Positions 11,747 through 23,400 of a stretch of 64,000 nucleotides of DNA are shown one piece after another. How positions within the stretch are numbered: position 1 is the stretch's first letter; each line of letters begins with the position of its first letter. The notes below the pieces were generated by a model. The model saw only the letters and a list, made by a program, of their open reading frames with translations. It was not told where the DNA came from and ran no database searches. Origin of the DNA: Nageia nagi. Lineage: Eukaryota > Pinophyta. The stretch is taken from positions 91,884,001 to 91,948,000 of the forward strand of contig JBITNC010000001.1 in the NCBI GenBank assembly GCA_050084985.1, read 5' to 3'. The position numbers were made by a program, and so were the translations under genes.

Positions 11747-13469
11747 GTGTTAATGATTAAAAATAGAAAAGATGAATCAAGCAAAGGAGCTGCTAAAGGT
11801 AGCATAGCACAATCACAAGTACGATTTCCATTGCTAAGGTATCTAGGTGATTTAGCATTAATATATTTAAAACATAGACTTGATTTTAATCTCTTAAATT
11901 ATTTACAAATGACTATTGATGAACAATTCGAAAGAACACACCATATGCTTTGCGGTATAAATAGTGGTTGGAGAGTCACTTTTTGTGGGTATAATGTAGA
12001 CATTAATTTAGATCCACAAATATATTTCACCCATATGAAAAAAACATTACAAGAAATAACAACTTGCTATTTACAATGGCCTTATGGAATATCGAGAATT
12101 ATCATAAATTGTCAATTAACTAAATATTCACTCATTCTAGCTAGGTTGAAATACATTAAATAATTAACCGAAAGACTAGATTAGATGGATGAACTCTTAC
12201 ATTTTTTACCTCATAAAAAGGTAATTTATGATTTTTTAGATACTTTTGTGGCTTTTCCTCCCAAAACGTTACAACGATAATATAGGCAAACTCAAATTTT
12301 TTCACATGCAAATGCGACATATAATTTGGAAATGAAGATTGAAGAAAAGGAAAGCTTGTCATATTGCTGAGCTTAAAATGCAAAATCAAATAAGGATTAG
12401 AAATGAGATTATTGAAAAATTCTCAACAAGACATAGGGTATGGAATAATGAAAGTTACCTTCTAGGATTCAAGAGTAGGTATGACAAAGATCTCTTTATG
12501 AAAGTCATTCGTAATTTTCCTACTTCTTTGTATTCAAATATCTTTTCCATGCCTGTTGAAATACAATAAAAAGTGGCCCTGACATTCTATGATACACGTG
12601 AATCTTATAGTTGGGATATTAAAGTAAATCGATATAAAGTTATTGTTTGTATTCAAGCATTTGAGTTATGGTGTTCTCCTAGCTCAGAATTTGATTTAAT
12701 GATCTACTTTTGTCTTCTATGGCCTATAGAAAAACCTAAAATAATAGTGGATTGTACTCAAATATGAATTTTAAACATCAAGAACAAATCATCTCAATCA
12801 TGCAAATCGTAACATCTGAACACTTAGATTATTGTGTTTCAAAAATCTATCATAATCAAGTAATACTAGATTATAGTTTGTTATTTAGTTCAACACATTG
12901 TTCACTTAATCCTGATGCAATTCAAACTCAATTTGAACATGTCACGAATAGATTTCTTAGAAGAATATAAATATATACATATATATAAAAAAAAATCTCT
13001 TTATATATGTTTGTAAATAGTATACTAGAAAACTAATATATAATCATCACTATTTGATGCAGGTAGCATCAAAATGATGGATCATTATTGTTTTGGAGAA
13101 GGTGATCACAATCAACCTAATCCATATTATATGATACCTATTATACCATGTCATCAAGATTATAGATCTTTTCCTCCATGTTTAATGACTAAACCCATTC
13201 AATATCAATCAAATGAAATGATCAATCCTCAATTTATAGATTGCCTTCTAGAAAATATTAAAAATATCATCCTACAAAAGGTAATCTATACTCAATTAAT
13301 TGAACAATAAAATGATGCCTGTGGTAGATTATGTAACTCATCTCATATTGAATTTGAAATTTTTAATCAACCTTGTTGGGGATTGTGTCATATAAATGAA
13401 ATTCCTGATAATGAATGTTTACAAGATCTTTTGATCTCCTCAAATGACCTAGTTTTGTATGGTGAATAA
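11747..13469 (+). pseudogene. Unrecognised ORF region downstream of integrase in element A
   Basis: Five successive open pieces (11747-12163, 12339-12569, 12573-12767, 12752-12970, 13074-13310 and on to about 13469) look like one decayed ORF of roughly 550 codons. I do not recognise a family. Two places share a pattern: TCYLQWPYGISRIIINCQ and YFCLLWPIEKPKIIVDCTQ, which suggests a repeated module about 650 bases apart. Cys, Trp and aromatic residues are frequent. Tat elements are known to carry extra ORFs after pol, so this is probably an accessory element protein. No host gene is implied. Confidence 0.55.
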
Positions 13470-14673
13470 TGATAAAAAAATGTGCCTAATGAATATTTAC
13501 ATCAATTAATTGCTTCATTAGGGTCTATGTTTTGTTTGTATGGCCCCAAAAAATGTGTTTTATGATTTATTAACAAAAGACTATAAAAACATATAAAAAT
13601 CTATGCTAATACAACCTACATCATATTAAAACATACATAAACATTTTTAACTATTAAAATTAACCTAGTTTTAAATAAAAAAAAAAAAAAAAAAAAACAT
13701 ACAAGGTTTAAAACAAAGAAATGGATGGTTAAAATACCTCTTGAGAGATTGATTTGCCTTTCTTCGAGATCCTCTTGCGTGGTGCCATCTAATTTGCTGA
13801 AAATTTGGTAAAAAGACAAGAAAAATGACAAGTAAGAAAAGACAAAATTGGAATATCAAATGAAAAGTAAAAAGTCAAAAGCAAACTATTTTCTTTTTAA
13901 ACCCCTCGCGTCAGGGATCATCGGTGATCGTTATGTAGTCGTCAACGATTTGATAAGGATCATCAACAATTTATCTCATTTGAAAATATATAATATGAAG
14001 TATATTTTTTAAATATCTTAAAATTTATTTGTGTATAGACAAAATTAGAAGCTTCATTCACTAAGATGAAAGTGAATAATTTATAAATTACATTATTTTT
14101 CACCTAGAAGAACGCTCCAATGTCACATGACTGCCAACACATTAGCACATGAAGGACTAGTATTGAGTAAACTTACTAGGGTAAAATAATTAAAATTGCC
14201 ATCAAAACAAGTCTAAACACAAGAAACTAAGATATTTATATCAAAATATTTTTTTAAAATTTTTTCCTATTTTTAGCAAAAATTTAAAAAAGGGCAAATG
14301 TGGATATTAAAAAATGATCCAAAATATACTATTATAAAAATAGTATTTTTACTATATTATATAAATCGACGATGATCACTTTACGGTCGTCAACGATCCT
14401 AGAAGATCATCAATGATCCCTGACTAAGTCAAATACCAAAAAAAAGATCAGACTAAGTCTGAGCTCAGATGGCAAAACAAACATAGGATGCGAAATAATG
14501 TCTAGACTATGGTTTCGTCGGCCAAGTTGAATCTGTATTCATGGATCAGATCCGAAAATACACAGTCAATTTTACCAAAAATAACCAAATGAGTAGATCA
14601 AAAATCGATAAATATCTTTCCAAAAATAGTAAACTATAACCTATAAAATAAACCTTATATGATATATTTGGAT

Positions 14674-14737
14674 GACAATATGGATCTGATAGAGTCTTCA
14701 GTTAGGAGGCCACCTCCTTTAGATGAATCAGATCCAT
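14674..14737 (+). repeat. 64-bp copy of a gag segment in the 3' region of element A
   Basis: Bases 14674-14737 match 3442-3505 in gag at 63 of 64 positions (A to G inside TTAGAAGG). The piece is out of any gag context and is followed directly by the repeat zone. It fits a template-switch event during reverse transcription. Confidence 0.92.
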
Positions 14738-14913
14738 ACTTATGTAAAAGATCATCATGAAACCCATTCTACTTAGGATAATTATAGTTGCCTATAACCT
14801 AAAACAAGATATTTATGCTCAATATGATTCTAAAAACTTATGCAAGAGATCATCATGAAACCCATTCTGCTAGGTCAAAAGCAGAGAAAAGTGAAAGATG
14901 ATTTGTATATACA

Positions 14914-15175
14914 AAACAAGCTTCCTATCACATACTCGCTTCGGCATGCATAGACAAACTAGAGTCTTATCATGCAACTACCATAAATAGCATACAGTAT
15001 GGAGATAAAGACAAGTGAAGTTTTGATATACAACATCACTATCTCAAAATTGTATACATCAAATAAGCTTCCTATCACATACTCGCTTCGACATGCAAAG
15101 ATGAACTAGAGTCTTGTCATGCAACTACCATAAATAGCACATAGTATGGAGATTGACACAAGTGTAGTTTTAATG
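14914..15175 (+). repeat. 147-bp direct repeat, two copies
   Basis: Copy one starts near 14914 and copy two near 15061. Both contain AAGCTTCCTATCACATACTC and CATGCAACTACCATAAATAG, offset by 147 bases. The second copy lacks its last 30 bases or so. Confidence 0.88.
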
Positions 15176-15839
15176 TATTACAATATCATTTTTAGAACGT
15201 ATCAATTACAAAAGTTAAAAGATCATACTTAGTCATGGCAAGAAATATCTTCATGACAACACCAGATGATGAAATATATATATATATATAATATAAATAA
15301 ATAAATAATAAGTTTTGACTCAGAGAAGCTATAATTATATCCTACTAAAAGATCTTAACTTTATATGAAAAAAAAAAAAGATTTTGATGATATTTCTTAA
15401 AAATATCATTAACATTTACAAATATCAAAGGAGATAAAATGTGATGTATCATTGTTAAGGAGATCATCTTGAAACCCCATTGTCGGGACAAAGGACAACA
15501 CCATCAAAACTCATATACTAAAGAAAACTTATACGGTACAGGTGCACTTAGACATGCAAAATGACATAATAGAAATGTCATGCGACTATCACACAAGCTC
15601 AACATATCGTCATACTAAAAACAGTCACTTTTGAAGTATATTCAAATTTATATTTTCAAAACTATATCAAATGTTAAAGGAAAACACATTTTATCATAAT
15701 TTGATAAATCAAAATTTTGATTCATATAAGAAATTGAGTCAAAACTTAATCATAGAAAAGTAGCAACATATAATCAAACAACAAAGCTTCTCATTCTACA
15801 TTTTTTGAAACTATCAACCTCATCTTCGGTTGATAATTC

Positions 15840-15853
15840 AAAAAGGGGCAAAA
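15840..15853 (+). other. Polypurine tract of element A
   Basis: AAAAAGGGGCAAAA lies directly before the right LTR. This is the plus-strand DNA primer site and confirms the element's orientation. Confidence 0.85.
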
Positions 15854-16999
15854 TGTAGACACTCAAAATAAACCCTACATCTAGTTTAACAACATATAAA
15901 TAAATAAAATAAGTATCTTTTAAACATATATCATACTAAACTAACCATAACTCCTTATACAAGCCTCAAACAAGCTTTAAAATTCCATTATTGGATAGAT
16001 CTTTTCAAATAGATGCAAAACGAGTGGTCATACGACCCCTTTTCATGAAAAAATGACCATTTGGTGATCATTTTAATATTATTATAAAAATTGTTGAAAA
16101 ATCGTTGACGATCCATTACGGTCGTTGACGATCCTGTAGGATTGTTGATGATCCCTGACTAATTCAAACATAGATAAGTCTAAGCCTAGGAATCAAGGGA
16201 ATAGCCTAGCATGCATGATTTAGGATTTTTTATGTAGATTTGGGATAAGAACACCTCAAAATTCATACAGGATGTTACCTTGAATTTTGTGCTAGCAAGA
16301 TAATGTATAACAAACATTTGAGCCTATAAATATATGCTCTATATATGAACAAAGGGACCCAATTTTCATAAGCGAAGCTCTACCAAGATCAAACCAAAAG
16401 CTCTACCAAGATCAGACTAGAAGCTCTACTAAGATCAAACTAGAAGCTCTGCCATTAAGATTACTTAGAAGTTATATTATTTTGAGTTTCCTTATTTTAC
16501 CTTCTATTATTATTATTACATTATATTATATATATATGATGTATTTAATTATGTTTTGCATATGATATATCAGGTATGCTTTGATGTTTTGTTCATTTTC
16601 TGTGTGTAGGGTCAATACAGGAAAAAAACAATAGAAGTAAGCACGAAGGAAAATAACTAGGATAAAATACAAAAATTTCAAAATTTGCAAAAGTTCACTA
16701 TAGTGTCAGAAATTGTCAACGATCTAGACATCGATCGACGGTGATTTATTAGATCGATGACAAAATCCAAAAAATTACAAAGTGCACTATAATAGTGGAG
16801 ATCGTCGATGATTCATACATCTATCGTTATCGATCCATACAGATCGATAATGATCTTTATTGTATTAAATTTCATTCAATCTTTTCGAATATAATATCTA
16901 CCTTATTATTGATGTGTAATGTTGAATGTGTTCTGATTTATTATGTTGAATGATTAATCTGGCTAAATTGAGTTTTACGTGCACAATTTAATATACACA
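15854..16999 (+). repeat. Right (3') LTR of element A
   Basis: Starts TGTAGACACTC and ends ATATACACA, colinear with 422-1571. It keeps the TATA box (about 16325-16334), the 23-base repeat array and the GATC motifs, which are here closer to perfect palindromes (GTTGACGATCC). Confidence 0.93.
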
Positions 17000-17004
17000 C
17001 TTAT
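17000..17004. repeat. Target-site duplication CTTAT, right copy
   Basis: Identical to 417-421; the copia reading resumes at once with TATCCAACTTC. Confidence 0.95.
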
Positions 17005-19010
17005 TATCCAACTTCTTCATTTTCTAAGAAATTATGAAGGAAAACCCTTCATATCTAAATATCCTTAGATGTGAGATATCAAGTTTCTTTCTTGTCCATG
17101 CCTTGTATGGATTTTTCCTTTTAAATAATTTTTTGGGATACATATTCAAGGTGTAGATAGTAGTGCTCATAGCTTCACCTCATAAATACTTAGTAAATTA
17201 TTCATCATGCATCTAGCCATCTCCATTATGGCCTTATTCTTCATTTATGCAACACCATTCTGTTGCAAAGTATAAGGGATAGTAAACTACCTTTTGATCC
17301 CATGATTTGCATAGAATTTATTGAACTCATTGCTTATATATTCAATCCATTATCTTATCTTAGCATCTTGATCTTTAGATTAGTTTAATTTTCAATTAAG
17401 GTCTTGAACTCGTTGAACATATCAAAGGTTTGATCTTTATGCTCTAGTAGACACCCAAAAGCAATCCTACTAAATTCATCAATAAAAGTAAGGACATAAG
17501 ATGCTCCATCAAGTGACTTAGTTTGAAAAAGACCCATCAAATTTGAGTGTATCAATTAGATAGGTTAAGATACCCTTATTGCCTTATCCTTCTCAAAATT
17601 TTATCTTTTCATCTTCCCTATGATGCAATTTTCACAAAGGTCAATAGAAGGTGATACAGAAGGAAATCCTTTTACAATATCTTGATCCTTCATAAGTTGA
17701 ATACTTTTATGATTAAGATGGCTTAATCATTGATGATAAAGGTTGCCTTTAGAAAAAATGTTTGAAGCTAAGCAAAACTTAGTAGGAACTTGATCAATTA
17801 TATAAAGATCATTCTTAATTGAACCTTTTATCAAGGTGGAAAACCCTTTCATTATACTCCAAGAGTTCAAATTAAACTCAAAGGTTATATCCCTTTATTG
17901 CAATTTAAATATCTAAAAAAAAATCATCCCTAACTTAGACACAAGAAGAACATCTTCAATCACCTTCCCATTTATCAAGACACTTCAAATCATCTTCTAT
18001 GTTTGTGGAAGTTTTCAAACTTATTTCTCACAAAACTCAAATGATTAGTGCAACCTAAATCCACTATCCAATCATTTGAAAAATTATGATACTTCAAATA
18101 AATATTATAAATATAAGCACTTTTGTTATTCTTCTTTCTTTTGAATTTTTTCACATTGTCTTTTCCTTTGTCATTTTCTTCCCTCTTTTTCATGTAGCAA
18201 TTGTTCTCTTTTTTACTATAAATACCACAAAAGTTATAGTTACCATCAAACTTTTCCTTAGGTGCATTAGATTTGCTTGACTTACTACCTTTGTTATTAT
18301 GATGATTTTTGCTATTCTTTGTAGGATGAGCATGAGGAGTCTTCTTATGATCTTTGAACTTCTTAAAGTGAGTCATCTTAGTTGCACCTAAAGTAATGTT
18401 TTTATCCTTTGAAGAAGAAATCAACACCTTGTTGATAGCCACTTCATGCTTCAAGAGAAGTGTAGAGAGATTCTCTAGAGATAAGACTTCATCTTTATCA
18501 TCAAGCCTAGTATCAATAATAGTCATGAAGTGAATAAATTTGGTTGAGAGGATTTGTAATATGATGAATACTATGAATTCATTATTGATCCAATTACATC
18601 CACAACTCACAAGCTAAATCCTTAGATTAATAATCTTATTCAAGTAGATTGCCACACCTTCATCCTCCTCTTGATGAGATTGAAAGAGCTTTTGAAGGAT
18701 GATGAACCTCATAGAAAATAGAGACCTAAGGTAGATATTTTTAATCCTATCACATGGTTCTTTGGAATATGTTGAGGTAAAAATCATGAGGAGAACTTCA
18801 TCTGAAACTACCCCAAATATTATAAAGTTTTCAATGCATTCTTATTTTTATAAACCTCTAGTGCTTTAGCTTCTATTGGAGTGAATTGATTCTCATTCAC
18901 TGTTTGTCAAATTTTATGTTCTTGAAGCTCTACTTTTCTCCTTGGTTACCAAGTACCATAATTGGAACCATCAAGGATGTGCTTAGGTGAAAATGAATCT
19001 CTCATTTCTA
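17005..19010 (-). pseudogene. Ty1/copia gag, protease and integrase, continuation of the element at 1-416
   Basis: On the minus strand the reading begins with MRDSFSPKHILDGSNYG (ending about 18960), a typical copia gag start. Next come a zinc-knuckle remnant (FCGIYSKKENNCYMKK, about 18190-18240) and the protease site DWIVDLGCTNHLS (about 18035-18075), with Leu-Gly replacing the usual Ser-Gly. A pre-integrase block follows (DLCENCIIGKMKR, about 17605-17643), then the integrase core (LTFIDEFSRIAF, about 17460-17500; MEMAR near 17215). The longest open part is 17990-18610. Several stops and shifts interrupt it. No LTR is evident directly to its right. Confidence 0.85.
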
Positions 19011-19269
19011 CAAAAGAAAGGTTAATTGATTAAAGACAAGAAGCATCAACATACAATTTTTCAACTATAATCATAATTGCAAGTAGTATAATTATTCAAC
19101 TATCACAATAATTGCATATAACTAACAAACATTTAAATAACCATAAAAAAATTAACTAACTATCATAACAATCTCAAGTAACCAACCAATATAACCTAGT
19201 CATATTTAATATTATTGCAAGTGAAAGAAACTTGTATAAATTTGTATAAATTAAACAAAAATAAATTAA
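19011..19269. other. AT-rich spacer, nothing recognised
   Basis: Presumed leader side of the minus-strand copia element. I looked for a complement of the TGGTATCAGAGC primer-binding site and did not find one, so the left boundary of the next element may lie within this stretch. Confidence 0.5.
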
Positions 19270-20520
19270 CAAGTTGTAGGTTATAAGTTAGTAGCTTTGT
19301 TTGGATTAGTAATTTGTAGTTAGTAAGTTGTGTTAGTAATTTGTAAGTCATGTTAGTGTACTTTGTTTAACACTAAGTAGATTTGAAGGTTAGTAAGTCC
19401 TAATCTATGATTGTATTAGTCTTTGAGGTTAGTGTTTTTAGTTGGTGCATATTTAATTATTGACTTAATTTGAGCATTTTGTTGATTGTTTAACCACATA
19501 CAAAAAAAGAGGAAAACCACGCATAAAAAGGAGTTAGTAGTTTTCTTAGTTTAGGGGTTAGTTACATAAAATGGCTCTAAGAGGTTTACAACATGCTCAA
19601 TATTAGTACAAGTCTTAACCAGTTGTCATAAAAGTAAGGCTATTTAATACCAACTTGCTTAGGAGAGACTTATTTCAAGAGAAAGAGCCATTTCCTCAGT
19701 TAAAAAAGCATTAGATTCCACTATATAAGGAGTTTGAAAGTAGAGTATGTGGTTTATGACTTCATTCCTTTATCTCACAAGGATTGACCACTTTAGCATC
19801 TTATCTTATATTTTATCTTTCTTGCTTTCTTTCAAAGTTGTTCTTTTTCTTCTAGATTATCTCCATTCTTGTAATAAGGCTCCTTACTTTCCTATGCTTA
19901 GAAGTATTAGAATATGTAAGCTTTACTTGGTTAGTTTAGTGAGACTATTATCATATTAGGTTAGAGGATAATTATTTATCCTCAAATTTTGATGTAAGGA
20001 ATATTCCAAAGGAATTCCTACACCTATTTTGTCCTCTTACGAACTTTTTTTTATTATTCTCATTAATATGTGAGAGTAACCTTTTTTGCCTCTATTGAGA
20101 ATTTGAGATGATTATAGAATGCGAGTTACATTAATTTGTAACTCCTTATCTAGAATGGGTGTTATTTTTATAACTCACACTGTTTGTATTGCAAGGTGGC
20201 AAGTTTAGGTCATGGGAGTCTCTCTTCACCTTTATTTATTGAGTTGTTCTCTTCTTTTATTTTCATCTAGAAATTCTTCTAAGTTCTTGTAATAGCTCTC
20301 TCTAGGTCTAAATTGCTCTCTTGTAATTTCTAGGTCTTTTTCCATTTTGCAATATTAAGGTTTTTTTCTCCCTTGAAAAATTTCTTGTCTTCTCTTTATT
20401 TGTGTGAATGCTTCTTGGAGTTTTAGCAATTTTATCTTGCTTCTTTTTTAGTATTTAATTCATGCAATTAATGTTCATATTGATTAATTAATTTTGATTC
20501 TTCACCTTAATTTTCTATCA
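19270..20520 (+). repeat. Presumed 5' LTR of a plus-strand copia element (element C)
   Basis: The right end is fixed by the primer-binding site at 20521 (…TTCTATCA just before it). A TATA box (CTATATAAGG, about 19719-19728) is well placed for an LTR promoter. The left end is uncertain because no second LTR is present for comparison. The stretch 19270-19450 is rich in TTAGTAAGT/TTGTAAGT words. Confidence 0.45.
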
Positions 20521-20537
20521 TGTACCAGAGCTTGGTA
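20521..20537 (+). other. Primer-binding site of element C, initiator-Met tRNA type
   Basis: TGTACCAGAGCTTGGTA resembles the usual copia site TGGTATCAGAGC with two changes. Confidence 0.65.
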
Positions 20538-21330
20538 TTTTATCTTTGTAGACATTATTGTTGGATTGCTACTTTTTCTGGAAACTTCACGTTGGAGAAA
20601 TTGTTTTAAGAAAACCTTTTTTTTTTTTAAGATAATTGTTAGATCTTTTCTAATTAATTTTTTTTAGAAAACTTGAATCTTTTTGAATCCCACCAGTAGT
20701 TCTTAAAATTTTTCACCACCCTAATTTATTTAACTTTTTTCCCACACGAATTTTTTCAAAACCTTCTATTTTTTTCAAATTTTCTTGGCGCTTATTTTGT
20801 AACGTTTTATAAGTAACCTTTTGAATTGAAGTTGCAATCTTTTTTGCCTTCATATGTTATCTATTTCTTAACCCAAATCACATTTTTTGTGTGCTTTAGT
20901 CATTTTTATTTCCTTCTTATGTGCCTTTCTCCAGCCCTCGCTTCTTGTTTCTGGTGGCTGTTTTACCCACCTTAGATCCGGCGTCAGGTTTTTTGGACAT
21001 TTATTTTTCCTTCCTGCCCAGCCAACGATGCCATCGTCTTCAGCTTTGAGCCTGCTACATTATCTGAAATTTCCTCCATTTTTCCAGCATGGCATCTCAG
21101 ACATCATCCCTCCCTCCTTTTTCCAGCGTGGTCTCTCAAACGTCGTAGGCTACGTTTTATGAGGATGGTCATTTTGTCAGATTGCTGGCTGGTTGTTTTA
21201 TCTGGTGCGACTTGTTTGTTACCTACTCTCTTGCGGTGTGCAAGTTTTTTTTTTTTTCAGCCCCTTTGGCACTTTTCCTTTGTTATTTTAAAGTGTTCTA
21301 TTTGTCTTTTTTCCTTTAAATATGGCCTCT
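20538..21330 (+). other. Leader of element C
   Basis: T-rich non-coding sequence. An open stretch at 20887-21162 is hydrophobic, has no recognisable domain and has C/T-rich composition, so I do not call it a gene. Confidence 0.45.
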
Positions 21331-21900
21331 TTGATTTCGGAAATCAATATAAACTCTTTAAATTATCATCTTTAGAAATTTCACATTATTTATATTTTCA
21401 AGTTCATGCATCGTATGAAGTTGTTACAGATCCTAAGGTAGAACCAGATGCTACTGCAACTTCACAGGAGGTGCAAGACAAATGGAAAACTCATAATGAG
21501 GAGGCCTTAGGTTTGATTGGTATCTCTATGACCCCTTAATTGCATGTTCATATTTCTAAGTGCACTAAAGCTCATAAGACTTGGACTTGCTTAAAAATAT
21601 TTATGATAGCATTAATGAATCTAGGAAACTTCAACTTGAAGATTAATTAGAAGACCTAAAATATATTGAATTCAATTGTATGGATGATTTCCTTTTAAAA
21701 TTTGATGTTGTGAATAGTTAGTTGAACCTCTAATATTGATTCACATTACCCTTAAAAAATGTTTGTCTACACCTTTTCAAAAATTTAATACCAATGTGCA
21801 TGCTCGGCTTGCTCTTCCATCCTTGGCTAAAGAATTAACCTATGAAGTGTTTTGTTTCTTACTAAGGCAAGAAAAGGTAAGTCTACAGGTAAGGAAATTC
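21331..21900 (+). pseudogene. Copia gag of element C, truncated
   Basis: The frame reads WKTHNEEALGLIGISMTP, then LHVHISKCTKAHKTW, then (after shifts) a segment matching the 'LEDLKYIEF..MDDFLLKFD' part of copia gag (UBN2 type). It ends near 21860 (LPSLAKELTYEVF). No protease, integrase or RT follows, because LINE sequence takes over. It carries several stops. The pieces suit an old copia remnant truncated at the LINE junction, whose exact base I cannot place. Confidence 0.7.
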
Positions 21901-23400
21901 TTATCAATATCATAAAGGAAAGGGTGGATTCCAAGCCTCTTGACATTGTGCCTTGAAAGAAAAATCTCTCCTATGCCCAAGTGATGGTGGGAGATATTAT
22001 CTCTCCTCTGAAGACTTGCTATAATCTACATGTTGTGGATGGAAAACTTAAGATCCTCCTTAAATTACCAAACTAACCACTAAGGAAGGGGAGTTGAACC
22101 TGATTGGAAAGTTTTCAAGGCCCAGATCGAATATCAATACGATTAGAGAATGCGCATTCCAGAAATGGAAGATGGTGGGGTGTTTTGACATTGTAGCTCT
22201 TTTGAACAAGTTTTTTAATCAAGTTCTACTTGGGGGATGATCTTCAAAAAGTGTTGTATGGAGGGTTGTGGATGTTTGGTTAGCTGACCATGTTTCATAA
22301 GAAATGGGAGTTGAAGTTCAATCCAAATACTCATAGTATCACTTCTGTGTTGGTTTGGGTCCATTTACCTGGGTTTTTTGTTATAATATTAGTATGATGA
22401 ATTTTTGGTGGGGATTGGTAATTGGATCAAATATTTGATTACTATCGATAAAGCTACCATATCCAAGTCTTGGATAATCTTTTCTTAAATTTGTGTTAGT
22501 ATTTATCACATGAAAGTTCTTCCTGATTCCATAAATTTGCTCTAAGATCTTGGAAAATGGAATCAACTAATAAAGTACGAGAATCCTCTACATACCTATG
22601 AAGCTTATAAATAGAATAGGCATCCTTCATCTTGGTGCTCGATGAAATAACAAGAAAAGAAAAATAAAAATAAAAAAGCTAGGAAAGGTGCTAAATAAGA
22701 AAGAGGTGAAACCTCTGGCCTATAAGGGAAAAGGTTGATGACTTGGTCCCTTTGCATAATACTTTCTCTAGTTAGAAGTGGTTGAGCCCTAGTTGGAGGT
22801 TCTGAGGAAGGAAGTGTCTACCTATAAGAGGGTGATGGAATACCTAGGGTATTCCCAACCTATAACTAAGGAAATTATGCAGGCTATTTTGGAGGAGAAG
22901 GAAAAAATTGAAGAGGGTGTGGGATTAGTCTATTCAAAAGATAAGGAGTAGGAGGTGGTTCTATTGATGAAGGAGGGGGAAACATTCTTAGAAATGGAAT
23001 TAGCCCCTCAAATTCAAGTTAGGGAGGAACTACCATGTGAAGTTGTGGAGAGGGTGTTGGTATCTCAATCGAAAATGGACCTTGAGAAAGGGGGTGGAAG
23101 AACCATAATGGATCTTTTGTACTAAGCTCCACACATCCCATCTCTGGCTGGGAAGTTTTGGGATGAAATGGAAGATTTAGAACTCTCAAGAGGAAGTTAA
23201 TCTAACTATTTAGGATAAACTCAAAATCAAAAAAAGAAACAATATGGAAATGTGGGTAAGAAGCAAGAAGGTAGACCCTCAAAAGGAGAATGAGATACCA
23301 AGAAACTAAAGCTGACATAGCTAAGGGAAGTCAAGCTACCCTCTTTGGGGGAAAGAAGAAATTCTAAGGGGGATCTATACTCCCAAAAGATAAAGAAGCT
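21900..23400 (+). pseudogene. LINE ORF1 (DUF4283 type), decayed
   Basis: The frame reads LIGKFSRPRSNINTIRECAF, then WKMVGCFDIVALLNKFF, then VWVHLPG-like and PDSINL-like blocks across about 22090-22560. This is the DUF4283 pattern of plant L1 ORF1. A basic Lys-rich stretch follows (about 22640-22700). The remainder to 23400 is low in identifiable motifs. Many stops. ORF1 proteins bind the LINE RNA in the ribonucleoprotein. Confidence 0.75.

Larger units (their letters stand above)
13470..15839 (+). other. Non-coding 3' region of element A, repeat-rich
   Basis: No gene is seen. It holds a long A run (13676-13697), two clusters of near-palindromic GATC motifs (13914-13970 and 14366-14420, the latter closely resembling LTR bases 668-716), a copied gag fragment (14674-14737) and a 147-base direct repeat (14914-15175). 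A degenerate echo (AGATCATCTTGAAACCCC) lies near 15461. Hypervariable repeat-bearing 3' regions are known for Tat/Ogre elements. Confidence 0.7.
422..16999 (+). mobile_element. Element A: full-length Ty3/gypsy LTR retrotransposon, Tat-like, decayed
   Basis: This 16.6-kb element has two LTRs of about 1150 and 1146 bases, TG...CA ends, a 5-bp target duplication, a purine tract before the right LTR and a plus-strand gag-protease-RT-RNase H-RNase H-integrase order. The second, archaeal-like RNase H, the long size, the leader and the extra region after integrase point to the Tat group (Ogre/Retand relatives). The two LTRs differ at roughly 5 percent of positions over the first 250 bases by eye, mostly transitions, so insertion is old. 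It carries many stops and cannot be autonomous. It sits inside a minus-strand copia element. Confidence 0.93.

Noticed and set aside
11747-13469. Post-integrase ORF as an envelope gene
   Set aside because: I see no signal peptide, no clear membrane anchor and no known envelope motif; position alone is not enough.
13616-13859. Two overlapping minus-strand open frames rich in Phe
   Set aside because: The Phe run is the complement of a long A run; no domain, start context or conservation supports a gene.
20887-21162. 91-codon hydrophobic open frame in the leader of element C
   Set aside because: Pyrimidine-rich composition explains the Phe/Leu/Ser content; there is no known domain and it lies before a decayed gag.
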